The position numbers were made by a program, and so were the translations under genes. The notes beneath the pieces were generated by a model that saw only the letters and a program-made list of their open reading frames with translations, searched no databases and was not told where the DNA came from. From Chytriomyces cf. hyalinus JEL632 (Eukaryota; Chytridiomycota; Chytridiomycetes; Chytridiales; Chytriomycetaceae), in NCBI GenBank assembly GCA_025435555.1, contig JAIWWG010000054.1:185067-249066 (forward strand): DNA of 64,000 bases. Reading direction: 5' to 3'. Positions within the stretch are counted from its first letter, which is position 1. Each line of letters begins with the position of its first letter. Of the stretch, positions 45,964 to 58,334 are shown piece after piece.

Positions 45964-48208
45964 ATGTTAAAGTTCGAATACAGCAACGATGACGAAGAAC
46001 GCACTACCGCCCGTAGGTCTGCACAGGTTCCCAGTGGAACCGGACTCGTGCACGCGGGCAGTGCCGGCGATACCCCACCGACCAGCTTCTCCGGTGCAAG
46101 TTCCGGTGTTGCTGCTTTGTCTGGCATGAACCCAGGCTTGCTCAAGTTTGACCGGTACCCACAGACAGATGGTGTTGCCATCGGCACATTCTCGCATGCG
46201 GCGATCGGTTTCAGCAACGACGATGCGGCCATCGTGACCTTGGGTGGCCAGTCCCAAAGCGTTGTTGAGTCTGTGGCCGGAATTCAAGTGGTGGTTGCAG
46301 GCGGAAGGAACGGGCAGAAGGCGAAGCCAGTTCGGGTTTTTGAAAGGTTCGACAGGGCTCCGCGTAAAATGGGTTCTGTTTCAAGTGAAGACTTTTCGAG
46401 GGATAGACGGCCATCTTCGGTGTTGGATCTGACTCACACGTTGCGGCGGAGCACTTCGTTCTTGTTTCAATGCTTTGATCCGCTGTCGTCTGTTGCGGAT
46501 GATTACGATGAAAACTATGATGTGGATGGATCTCTGTCAGCGAGGCCGCCGCAGCCAGTGCTTTATTACCCAGACCCTACTCCGGCTTCTCGCCCTTACG
46601 ATGAAGCTCCACCTGTGCGTGAGCCAGTTTCTTCTGCATCTGGGCTGATTTTCGAACCGTATGAATTGGGAAAAGGACACGGACGATCAGCTCCCAAAGA
46701 GCCGAAAGTTTCACTTGCGGTGAAGGCGGCAGCTCTTCTTGTTCTTCCGCGCTCATCAAGTCTTACTAGCTCTGTGTTATCGACCAAGTCGGTCATGGCC
46801 AGAGTGTTTCGACAACTTCAGCCAACAGTTGCGCAGGTATACTTGCTTGAATTCTCTATTTTTCGATAAGCAACTGACCTTCCTTGAACAGAGGCTATCT
46901 CGCGTAAACAAAATGTGGAGATCTTGCGCCGCAGAGGAGCTTTCGCGAAACATCATCACCGTAGAGTTGTCTTGGGAAACGTCCATGCCTTTGCTGGGAA
47001 AATGGACTGGCTTTTTCATCAAGGACTTGGAATACCAAATTGACGAGTCAATATCCATTCTTCAACTTTGCGCGTGGACATTTGATTTCTCGTTGGGGGG
47101 CGGCAAACAACACCCTAAAAAGCAAACTCGAAAGGACGATAAATCCAAATCAACACTTCCCTCAACTATCCCAGCGCACAATGTGTGCGAGATTGCAATC
47201 ACTTTTCCTGTGGTACCCATGTCTGCGCCTGCATTGCCGTTGACTCCTCAGTTTCACGCAGTTCCGATTCCTGGAAGTGCTTCAACAAACCCGTATTCTT
47301 GCGTCTTTTCACGGAACGAAACCCATTTTGCAACATCAAATCAGCAGTCGACGAAGGAAGCAGTTTCAGGCACGGATGTGATATTTTCCAAGAATTGTGG
47401 CATCTTTTTCGGTCACTCTGGCAGTGTTGATATGGTTCGTGTTGGAGTCGCTCCTGGCAACGTGCATCCCGAGTCTGAAGCTGCCCCCGTATCTATATCT
47501 TATGATTTGGAAAGGGTTAAAAAGAGCGTGACGCTATTTTCGAGGGAGCGATGGACCGAGTTGATGCGGTATGAAGCGGAAGTCTTGGCAATGAGTAAAA
47601 CTGTCTTGGAAAAAGGTGCAAAAACGCCTCTGCAGCATTGTTTTGATTCTTGCGCTGTTCGAAATTATTTATCGTGTCCTGAGGATGCGCGGATTTGGGG
47701 TGAGTCTCCACTTGTTTTATAGGGCCTGATTTTCTTCTGATGTGATGTTTGATTTGTGATCCTAGCCTTTAAACAAGTCCTTGTTACCCTGTTGAGTCCC
47801 AACAATGAGACCCTCTCTGCGGGGATGAATGAACTTTCCGCAGCGCTTTCTAAAATGGACAAGGTCGCTCATCGCGTCGATATTCTGCAAATGCTGGATG
47901 TTCCATACAACCAACGACGCGAACGATTAAGCGAATATTATCTAGATGCTTGGAAAGTGTGGATGGGACTCTGCCCCGGTGAAGGATCACGTGCCACGGA
48001 TCTGATGGATGTGGAAGATGATGAAGGGTTGTTTGAGGAAATTGATTTGCTGGTTTCAGGTTGTGTCGGTGATGCGACTGGCGCGTCTGTGCGGTGTCCT
48101 GTTGGCGGTGGGATTTCGCTGAGGCTGAGTGGGTATTCTGGGAGTCTGAAGGACTATGAGGCTGTTTATAGGCATTTGCAGAATGTGCTTTTGCCCGAGT
48201 TCGTTTGA
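45964..48208 (+). CDS. Large uncharacterised protein
   Basis: Exons 45964-46836, 46892-47699 and 47766-48208 encode 707 residues. Residues 1-250 are Ser/Gly/Pro-rich and probably disordered. The remainder looks folded and helical, with WRSCAAEELSRNIITVELSW, RERWTELMRYEAEVLAMSK and a C-terminal helical part ending YEAVYRHLQNVLLPEFV. No signal peptide, membrane helix or catalytic motif is seen. Long exons and consistent phases support the model. Family not recognised. Confidence 0.75.
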
Positions 48209-48313
48209 TTCGATGACTGGCACTTTGAATATGATAACATGTGAACTGTTTGACATTGCGTGTAATAAACGAGGATTATATATTGCAAAAATCACACTTT
48301 ACTACATCACTCG

Positions 48314-49151
<838 letters not shown>

Positions 49152-49351
49152 ATTTTAACTGATTTTGTTTGACTCGTTCCTCTCAGCTGTTCACAGCAGT
49201 TCCATCATTTTTGCACTCATCATGCCTGTTGTCAGTGATGGAACTGTGCAACCACCCTCGGCATTGGTGTTTCTGGCTCTTGTTCACCCGGCACCCAAAT
49301 TCTCTCTGTCTATCATGTTTTCATACTTGTGGTGGGCCTCTCACAAGAGTT

Positions 49352-49615
49352 CTAGCGTTGTGGGTGGCAAAAGACAATAAAGTTCCGAGTGGGAGAAGTG
49401 AATTTTGAATCTACGCCAAACAGCCAATGAAAACCAATGCTCAAGACAATCAAAACAGCAACTGTTTTCCACAGCGAGACTCGCGAAAAGTATGAAAATA
49501 CACATGCGAAAGCAATGGTCAAAGCCAAATCAACAATCGCAGTGTCAAGGATTCGATACCGGTGAACGCGTGTTCTAGCCGCACCAAACACATCTCTGTA
49601 CTGGCTGAGAAGCAT
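49352..49615 (-). CDS. Small two-helix membrane protein
   Basis: From ATG 49615 the frame gives 87 residues: a soluble start with YRDVFGAARTRVHRYR, then two hydrophobic helices (DTAIVDLALTIAFACVFSY and a second ending IGFHWLFGVDS). The motif order (YxDxFG..G.H.YR..D.A.VD....H.LF.V.) resembles small proteins I recall from giant viruses and some protists, but this is from memory. A TTTTTTTGCAG just upstream could be an acceptor for a 5' exon not found. Confidence 0.55.
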   Translation of the reverse strand: MLLSQYRDVFGAARTRVHRYRILDTAIVDLALTIAFACVFSYFSRVSLWKTVAVLIVLSIGFHWLFGVDSKFTSPTRNFIVFCHPQR

Positions 49616-50187
49616 TTGTAGCTGCCACTGCAAAAAAAATTACATTCAGGCAAGCTGCACTGGAGTCACATAGTTTTCTGTGCATAAGAAGACGCGGTTG
49701 TAGTCAGCCAATATACTCAATACAACTCGAGTCAAGTCAAGTCAATCCAATGTCTGAAAAGTCTCAAGTGATTCTCGTCATCGTCTTCTGCTTGACTGCC
49801 ATCTAAAAGGTGTTTGGCACCCCCCACCCCAGAGTGGTCGTACATGTTTGAAGGAGCTGGTAACTCTCATGATCGTGGCTATACCCTTATGTGTGGTGGC
49901 CCTTTTTTTTGCACTCGTCCGGATGGTTGTGCCCACGATGTCGTTATTTCTGGCATTTTCAGTCCTTCCACCTAGCGAGGCCTTCATTATCGTGTTGTTG
50001 GGAATTTTGTACTGAAATAAATCCATTTTATTCTGAGGAAACATGTCGCGTTTTTGGTAACGTGATTCTTTTCCTGCTGCTTCCCATAATTTATTTAACG
50101 CATCCATATTTATTTGCGGGGAGATGGATGAGGTTTCTCCCAGCTGTTTCCCAATCCTTGAATTGAGTTAAGGTGCCGATTGGCTAC
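49616..50187. other. Intergenic with one weak ORF
   Basis: A 109-residue minus-strand frame (49778-50107) begins MDALNKLWEAAGKES but shows no domain. It may be chance or a lineage-specific gene. Otherwise nothing recognisable. Confidence 0.3.
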
Positions 50188-52279
50188 TTAATACGCGCAA
50201 ATATTTAGCTTGTGCAGGGCCTCGTCGACCAAAGCATCCATTGCTAAAATAAAAGAGATTATGAGATAAAAAAGGTAATAAACGCTACTGTCACACAGTT
50301 TTTATAGACAATATCAACTCACCAGGTAAATCGTAGAAATGCGCCATATCGCGACTCTCCATAATCCAAGGATGCGAGATGTCAAACGCATTCATGGATT
50401 TGATGTCCATGTCACGGAACAGGCCTTCTGAATACTCGGACCAGATTCGGAGACGATGGTTTGTCCTCCAATCCCTTTCACCAGCACGAAAGTGGTTTGG
50501 ATCTGTAATCACTGGAAACGCCGTTATGCCTGAAAGGATATGAGCAACTGCTTGAAGCATTTTTTGATCAAATAGAAAAGAGTGTGTGCCACCTAGCCAA
50601 ATGAAGTCCAAGGGCTTTGCAGGCAGAGACGGCCTTCTCTGCTGCACAAGTTCGATTTCATTTGCTGCATATCTCAAGAGATCCGTGTATCGCTTTGTGG
50701 AAAAGTGTCCCCCAAGTCCAGGACCGCTTGCGGCCCATTGACCAACATTTATAACAGCCGCATTATGTGGAAACAATGTGATATCCGTGAGAGACGCACC
50801 AGACTTTCCAAAGGAGTTGTCCCACTTTTGGAAATAGCTAGCGTCTGTGAAAATGTTCATGTGGGTCAAGCCTTTATACTTGACATCCAAGTGAGCAAGG
50901 GTTTCGTTGAAGGGATCTTTGTTGATGGGATTGCTCATGTCAATGCGGCCTGACTGACGGGTTTGTATTTCCTCATCTGTCAAGTTTAGCTTGCTTTTCA
51001 AGTCAGCTGGGTTATACATTCGGTAGCCCCCTTCAGTAAGTTTAAAGATTCCCAAAGGCTTCTTGCTTGCAGAAAGGCGGCTGTGGATACCATTCCACAG
51101 AGTCCGGGAGTGGGAATCGCCGTAGACACCAATGCTAAAGTTTACGCGGTCGCTGATGCATTCAAAATTTTTGATGTCTTCAAACAGCTGATCAAATTTG
51201 CATCCCAGTGGTTCCCTGAGTTTGAGAAATTCAATACAATAGAAGGCCTTTTTTTTTTTTTTTTTTTTGTTTTGCAGGAGCAAACAGCCTTACCAAATAA
51301 ACGGCATTTGATGGATTGCGTGGCGCAGCGTTTCTCTTTCCGTCTCAAATGTCATCTTGAGATACACTCCCTGCTGAGGATCACTGCGAGAGCACAGAGG
51401 CAAGTTCATGTTCCGCACGTTCTTGGACGTGAAGACGGGACAGTGCGGACACACGTCCATCGTGTACTCTTCGGCAAGAAGATTTTTTAGGAATGCTTTT
51501 GGCCACACTGGCTGGACTTCGTTGATGGGTGCAAAGTTCTCGTGGGTGTGGAAAAGTTTGATGGAGTAGCTTCCAGGGTTTGTGAGACGGAACGGGATTT
51601 TGTAGATACATCTTCCAATGTGTTTCCACGTAGCTGGGGCGTTGCGTTCGTTACCGTTGAAGACAAGGTAGAATGAGTCCTGTTGATGGGAGTATATTAA
51701 TTCTGCAGCCCGGTTGGTCCAATTCAAATTGAAGTTTAAGGTAAAACGAACCGGTCCGACTTGCTCTTTCACGTACCGATCAAAACCGGCATCGGCAGAG
51801 ATTGTTTGGTTGAATGCAGCGTCACACAACTCCTTGTCCAGCCTCTCCACAAGCATGTACCCTTGACCACAGAACCTCTGGGACGTGCACATGGTCGTGT
51901 TAAATCCGTTCTCGGAGCCAATCTGCTTGCACGAGCCGCTAAAGTCTTTGTCCTCTTGAATGCGCTTGTCATAAGCTTCCCACCGAGGACACATAAGGGT
52001 CCTCGTCCAGCCCATCTCCGAGGCTCCTGCTGTCGAGTCAAGCAGGACTGGCTTTGCAGAGAAGCCGCCACGCAGGAACGAGAGGTCGGAGTGATGGCCG
52101 GCTGGCTTCGAGGCAAGGATTTGTGCTTGATTTGAGTGCAGTCGGAGTGCGGGGTTGCTTTGGTTGCTCAGGTGATAAACGACTATGATGCCGCCGACGA
52201 TGTTGAGGAATACAATGACAGCAAAGGCGTTCTGGCGGTTGAAAGCACGGTGCAGGACTTTGATTGCAGCTGACTCCAT
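50188..52279 (-). CDS. Type II membrane SGNH / PC-esterase-like protein
   Basis: Exons 52279-51294, 51215-50323 and 50243-50188 give 644 residues. A short cytoplasmic N-terminus and one helix (AFAVIVFLNIVGGIIVVYHL) indicate Golgi/ER type II topology. A luminal Cys-rich beta-type region follows. The second part has GVYGDSHSRTLWNG at about residue 360 (SGNH block I) and DISHPW near the C-terminus as the candidate catalytic His. The layout matches PC-esterase/TBL-type sugar O-acyltransferases or esterases. It probably modifies surface glycans; the substrate is unknown. ATG 52279 is chosen because the upstream open frame lacks an ATG. Confidence 0.75.
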
Positions 52280-52942
52280 TTCTTGATTTTGTCTGTCGCG
52301 TAAAGGGATAGAATGGATGGTTCGCTGCAAGAGAGGCAAGTCACAGGGTGAGTATGCAGGGCATATCCATCAGCAAGAAGGCAGCGAACTCAACTGGGTG
52401 CACAGCTGGGTTCTCAGGGAGGACACGGAGGACACGGAGGACCAGAACAGTTTCTAGAACAGGTTTCTTGCTAACAAATTAGAAATTAGACGCACGTCAT
52501 TGGAAAAATCTCGCCACACTAAATTTATTGCGGATTGGTTGGTTGGTTGTTCACAGACAGCGGTAACCAACCAGACTTGAGGCATGAAAACTTTGAACTC
52601 TGGATAAGACAGCCATGTACGGCGACTGCATTTGCATTTGCACTGTAAGTGCGCCGCAGTGTAACTGCAGACATGTGCGCCAAGTTCAAGTTGATTGCAA
52701 TTACGTGATTAAAAAAGAAATTAATAGGAAAATTAGTTGATGGAAATGAGGAGATAGAAGAATTTTTCAACAACAACGCTGGAATGGACTTAGGGTTGAT
52801 GAAACCAATCAATTTCCAAACACCAAAATTTATTATTCATTTCAAGCCCACGCCACGTGAGACTGACTTATAGACATGGACAACATCAACCAACCAACCA
52901 ACCAACCAACCAACCAACCAACCAAACCAGCAGCTCAAACAA
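52280..52942. other. Intergenic, repeat-bearing
   Basis: Contains a GGAGGACAC-type direct repeat (about 52,419-52,441) and the CCAA tandem listed separately. No supported ORF. Confidence 0.5.
52887..52925. repeat. Tetranucleotide microsatellite (CAAC)n
   Basis: About nine and a half uninterrupted CAAC units just downstream of the minus-strand GPI-protein gene. Confidence 0.95.
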
Positions 52943-53863
52943 CTAAACAAAGACAGACAACATCAAACTGCTGAGAAGGACAATCACCATGACTGAGGGT
53001 GAAGAAGCTAAAGCTGAAGCTGCAGAGGTCGTTTGCGAAGCAACTTGGACTTCACAAGCGCAGTACTGTCCTTGCGTGTCGTTCTTTTGGTTTCCGGTGT
53101 AGCAAGGCCATTGAGCAAACCAGACGATTTTCTTGGAATCGCGTTTGCAGTCATCCGGAAGCGCTTCATTCTTGCTCATGAAGTTCGTATACATTTTTTG
53201 GAAACAGAGCCACGCTTCTTTCTGGAGATCCATCGATGAAGTCAGATTGGATGCAGCCACGTCAATCATAAACTCTGGGCTTGCAGATGCTCCGCCTGGC
53301 GCCAAGACAACGCTGTACTTGGCAGCATAACCCTCCGTGAAGGCGGGACGCGTAAATCCACGGATACTGGCATTGAAGGCTGCTGGATGGACTACGGCCA
53401 AGTTTGCGGGAGTAATGGATGTGCCATTCATTCGAATCTTTGCATCGTTTGTTCTGTAAAGACACCCAGGGTACGCCATAAAAGACCTGTTGCTGTTGAG
53501 GTGGCCTTCTCTGCGGTCAAGGACCGTTAGGTAGGCACCGTCTTTGGCTTTAACAATGATGCTCGAAACTGGATACGGTTGGTCACCAAAGCTCGGGCTC
53601 CAACTACCCCACCAGTTGGAAACGCCAGGATCGGAACAGACTTCATCCAATGTCTGATTGAGAACCTGAAGCGCAGCTGCCGGCGTGTACGCAGTTTCAT
53701 CCAATGTGACATAAGCCACACCATATCCGTTGGGCGAGTAGACGTACGTCATGTTGGTTGCCCCTGGCTTGAGATCGGCCACTGAGATGGTGATGTTTTG
53801 CATAACATTGCTGTGGAAGAACAGACTTGCGCAAGCGTCTGGAAGGACAAGGTTGGTGGTCAT
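52943..53863 (-). CDS. Predicted GPI-anchored surface protein
   Basis: From ATG 53863 the frame gives 306 residues with many Asn-glycosylation sites (NITIS, NMTYV, NQTLD, NGTSI, NASIR, NLTSS), paired Cys and a C-terminal Ser-rich spacer followed by a strong hydrophobic tail (VMVIVLLSSLMLSVFV), as in GPI-anchor signals. There is no N-terminal signal peptide in this exon. Given the extracellular character, a small 5' exon is probably missing or the start differs. Family not recognised. Confidence 0.65.
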   Translation of the reverse strand: MTTNLVLPDACASLFFHSNVMQNITISVADLKPGATNMTYVYSPNGYGVAYVTLDETAYTPAAALQVLNQTLDEVCSDPGVSNWWGSWSPSFGDQPYPVSSIIVKAKDGAYLTVLDRREGHLNSNRSFMAYPGCLYRTNDAKIRMNGTSITPANLAVVHPAAFNASIRGFTRPAFTEGYAAKYSVVLAPGGASASPEFMIDVAASNLTSSMDLQKEAWLCFQKMYTNFMSKNEALPDDCKRDSKKIVWFAQWPCYTGNQKNDTQGQYCACEVQVASQTTSAASALASSPSVMVIVLLSSLMLSVFV

Positions 53864-54334
53864 TTTGTGTTTGGTTTTTTTTGGCACGTCTTCTTCCATT
53901 TGAATGTATGCAATTTGTGATAATTTTTAAGCACTTCACCATTTAGCGCCAAAAGTGTCCAAAAGGCTTTCCAGAATGTTCCATTCAGATGCAGAAGGAT
54001 AAATGAATCGGACTTCACATGCTGGGAAGGTCGCATGTCCGAGAAAGATGGAGAACGAAGCATGGCGTTGTCACTGACTCATGTTGCAGATTGCGCGCCA
54101 ATCAAGAAAAGTAGGGTTTTGTTTTTAATCAAAAGCCACACAAAAATTGTGGCAAACAGCTCATATATTCAATTTAAATTGAGGTTTACTTTGATTGGAC
54201 ACAAATTGGTCTTGTTGTGTGACGGTAAACTTTTTTGAAAATTAATTTCCTTTTCAGCAACCCTAAATAGGCCATAAAAATAAAACGCGCCTGCTTTGAC
54301 CCAATGAAGAAAGAAAAAGAACGAACTTCAACAA
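53864..54334. other. Divergent intergenic region
   Basis: Between the starts of the GPI-type gene and the beta-trefoil gene. It should contain both promoters and perhaps the missing signal-peptide exon of the former. Confidence 0.4.
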
Positions 54335-56665
54335 ATGATCCGAGTTCTTGTCTTCCTGACTGCTTCGAGCATTCTTGCCGTGAGTGCCTGCCCTCCTAAC
54401 GGACGCGAGGAGCCAAACCTGAGAAACCGCTGTGTTTGCAACCCCGGTTTTTATTGGAACGACGCAGCGTGTGTGCCTGGTCCCAACAACCGCGGTGCCA
54501 ACGGATGTCCATGGCATGGCCACAGTAACGGCAACCGCTGCGTGTGCGATCAAGGTTACTTCTGGTGAGTTTTCCCGTCCTCGTTTGTTTGAACTATGTA
54601 TCAAGTTCTGACCGACCGTGGAATAATTAGGGACGGCGTTGAATGCGCGCAAGGAGCCAATAATTATGGTCGCGACGGCTGTCCATGGCATGGACATAAA
54701 GGTGGCTCTGGTGCATGTGAATGTGACGCCGGATACTTCTGGTAAGGCAGACAATTATCCCACACACGTTTAATATGTTTCTCACACTTCCTTTCAACAG
54801 GGACAGTACAAGCTGTGCTGAAGGATCAGACTCAGGATTGCCGCCGTCAGACGGAGCAGAGGTTCGTTGCCACTTCAAAACAATTGCAAAGTGTTTCAAT
54901 GTCTAAACCAAACAACCCCCCACTGAATTTAAGGTGTCGTTCAATAACAACGGCGGGTGCTTGGACCTCTACGGTGGCGGTGGATCCGGCACTCGTGTCA
55001 ACCGCTGGGAGTGCTTGGGTAACTCGAACCAACAATGGACCATGCGCAGCGATGGAACCATCAGAAGCAGTGCGCAAGGTCTCTGCCTCGAAAGTGCTGG
55101 AGTTGATAACACTATGAACGGAAATTCTGTCAGGGTCTGGGCCTGCACTGGTGGCTTGAATCAACAGTGGGACCATAATGGCTCACAGCTTCGAAACCGT
55201 CGTGCGCAGAAGTGCCTTGACAACACCAATGGCGCTTCGACAAACGGAAATCCCTTGCAGATCTGGGATTGTGCTGGAAATACAAATCAAATCTGGAAAA
55301 AGATTGTAAGTAGCGAAGCGAAAAAAATGATGTGACTACCGCTTACCAGTCTTTATTGCAGATGTCCCAGCCTGCTCCCCCTCCTCCCCCCCCTTCTTCA
55401 GGTGGGCAGATTTTAAGAAATTCCGCTGGATGCTTGGATCTCTACGGAAACGGCGGATCTGGAACAAAAGTGGTCCTTTGGTCGTGCATGGGAAACTCGA
55501 ACCAAAACTGGATCCAGTACGCGGACGGAACCATTCGCAGTGAAGAAAAGCGATTATGCCTTGAAAGTGCGGGGCTTGACAATACCGGAAATGGCAATCT
55601 TGTTCAAGTGTGGGAATGCCACGGTCAAGCAAACCAGCAGTGGGACGTGGTCGGCAGTTCAATCAAAAACAGGAAATCACAGAAATGCCTTGACAACGCC
55701 TTCAACCAATCAAACGACGGAAATCGCATTCAAATGTGGGACTGCACGGGTAGTCCTAACCAGCAATGGACTTATGTATGTTATTTACTTCTGGCATGAT
55801 TGGGAATTCCAAACGGTAACATCTTCTTCAGGGCGAACCAATGCCAGGACCACAAGATCCAAATACGCCAAGCGATTGTGAGCTTTCAATGCAAAAGGTC
55901 AAAGTTATGGAGCCTGACTTGTCTGGCGGGTCAGTTACTTTCATCGATCCTGACTGGGAACGAAAACTTGTGCAACTCCTTGCTGGTGACAGGAATCATT
56001 TCCGAGAAGAAGCAAAAGATATCCCTGGCGAAATGGTGGCTCTGGTGGATCGAAGATACAAGTACACTGTCGAGTATTCAGGCGGTTTTCAGACTCAAGG
56101 GTGCATATGGGAGACAACCAGCATAATTGTCTCTCTGATTCTTTCGAATTTGCGGGAATCTGCCAAGGAAGTGAATGTTATAAATGGGCCAGGACAAGTG
56201 ACGTGCAGCAACAATTTCAACGATTTTGCTCGCCTGGAGAACAGTACCGCTGCATTTGTGTTTCCGCCTGTGGTGTACCGAAAGTTGGAGACGGCAGGCA
56301 CAAATTCGGCGTGCACAGATCATGGCTCTTACATGACTCCATGCGGGAAGATTAGCAACTGCTGTGAATGCGACATTCCTCCACCCACAGTGACAGGCTG
56401 GCAGGTTTCAACTGAAGCATTTATCAGAGCAAGACCTGAAAAATATGATGGCAAACTGCTGGAGCTGAAATTGAACATCAAGTCCTCAAAAGCCTGTGAC
56501 AGCTTTTTCTCGGACGCGCTTGACTTCGTGTTTGACATTACTGACAAATTCCTCCCCTTCATGCCATTCAAGTCCAACCAGAAGGACAAAATTAAGGATA
56601 TCATGGCTGGTATGCAATCGGTGTCGGAAAATGTCTCAAAGTTCACCAACTTGAAGTGCAAGTAA
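54335..56665 (+). CDS. Secreted lectin-like protein: Cys-rich repeats, two ricin-type beta-trefoils, novel C-terminal domain
   Basis: Exons 54335-54564, 54631-54741, 54801-54861, 54934-55305, 55362-55775 and 55832-56665 encode 673 residues. After a signal peptide come short Cys repeats, two with GCPWHGH and three ending C.C..G(F/Y)(Y/F)W. Residues about 135-258 and 265-396 are two beta-trefoils with repeated CLDLYG, RLCLES and NQQW (QxW) motifs. A Pro-rich linker joins them. Residues 397-673 are a Cys-containing domain I do not recognise. It probably binds galactose-type or other glycans outside the cell. No catalytic (RIP) domain is present. Introns sit at module borders, which suggests exon duplication. 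Confidence 0.85.
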
Positions 56666-58164
56666 GAGGAAAGGAAATGGAATTGCCTGGACTGCGACTT
56701 TTAATTGTGCTCTTAGAAAGAAGATGAAGACATTCCAAGAAATAAACAGTGGTTCCGTTTCTCTTTGTTGAAAGTCTTGATCGCTCCTTTTATGAATCCA
56801 TTTTGCAGCTTTTCCGGACCACGGCATATCCCCAGCCGTGACAGCTGGCTTGAACTAAAAGTAGGGGACAACGACGCCACAAAAAATTCCGGGGATAACG
56901 TAGAGTTGAGGTGGTGTGAGTAAGATATGTATGCTGCGGGGCTGCTTCGAGAGTCCATTGTTTGGTACTGTCGTGTTTTGCCAAATTCTTTGTTTCAAAC
57001 GCGAAGTTCATAACAAAAATAAAATACAAAACAAAATAAATAAAAAAACCACCAGACCCAACAGGCGAACTAACAGGTGAGAGTCGCATAACCACCCCTG
57101 ACCTTTGCTCTCTATTCGCTGATTTAAAATACTGAACTTTCTGCAAATTGTGGGGTTGGCCATCTGCGGACGTTGCTCTAGAAACTGCAGTGTTGCAGTC
57201 GCAATTTGAGTGTCCAAGTTACTCTTTCTGCAGCGCAATCTCAGAGGTACCCAATGCAGTTTTTGGCGCCATAGGTGCGATTATGGTGGCTGACACTGGA
57301 GCACTGGAGCAATCAGCACTTCAAACGGTGAGATAATTGGTTGGCTGCAACTGCCAGATGCTCCAGGATTTCGATTGCAGATATGTGGTTGGGGATGATT
57401 CAGAGCCACATTTGACTGTTGGGTTTGTTTGATGAGTTATCTGCCAGTCCGCAGAACAAAAAAAAAGCGCGACTGAACTGGAAACCTGAATTTCACTCGT
57501 TGTTCGGTGTCATTGGCAAATAACATTGTCTAGCCCTTTTGGCCGCAAAGTTACGCTTGAGATCCAATTTAGACGGCTGCTCCGATTCATCTGTCCGGAA
57601 GGACGGTTTTGGGCCCGAAGAATGGGTTGTCCATTTGCTCATTCTTTGGTATTGCAGGTTGGATTATTGGTCGCGGTCCTTCAGTTGAATCCGTCAATTG
57701 GTACCAACACTCCTGATGATGTGTTTCATATTTCCTCTGTTATTCAATGTTAGTACTGGTTACACTTCCCAAAGAGTTCAGACGGTGGATTAGATTTTGG
57801 AGTATTTTAAGTATTTGATGAAATTAACATTGAAGAACAGAGGGAAATATGAAACAGAGTGCAGCTTTTCATTTGAAGGCGTCGTTCCTTGATACACCAT
57901 TTTCCGTTCGAACTGAAGAACATGAAGCCGCGTTCAAGTTTGTTCAAACAAGTTTGCGGCATCAGGGCATTCACGGATCGTTTGCATGGCAAGTTGCGTT
58001 CAAGCGGTGAAGCGACGTTGAGTGAACAAATAAAAATGGTGTTTGCAATTGTTGAAGAAGTAAATAGGATGGTTTGTGCGTCGTTCAACGTCAAGTTTAA
58101 AATGCGCCCAATGCGATGACGTGTCATTGAACCCATTGACAAAAAAAAAAAGAATGAAAACAAA
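56666..58164. other. No gene recognised
   Basis: About 1.5 kb between the lectin gene and the retrotransposon. Short frames on both strands lack domains, and composition is variable with A-rich tracts. It may include degraded repeat DNA. Confidence 0.45.
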
Positions 58165-58334
58165 TTTTTTTTTTTTTTTTTTTGGAGGTTTATTCACCCG
58201 GTAACCCAGGGTGTTTGGTAATTTTGACCCAAATAAGTTAAAGTACCAAATCTTTAACCTAAAAAGTGCTAAGTAGAAATCTGAAGAAGGTAGACTAAAA
58301 AGTTGACCCTGAAACGTGTTGGCGACTTGGTGGT

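Noticed and set aside
52887-52925. CRISPR-like array
   Set aside because: A plain tetranucleotide microsatellite without spacers, in a eukaryotic genome.
54335-56665. Possible ribosome-inactivating toxin because of ricin-type domains
   Set aside because: Only sugar-binding trefoils are present; no RIP N-glycosidase domain is seen.
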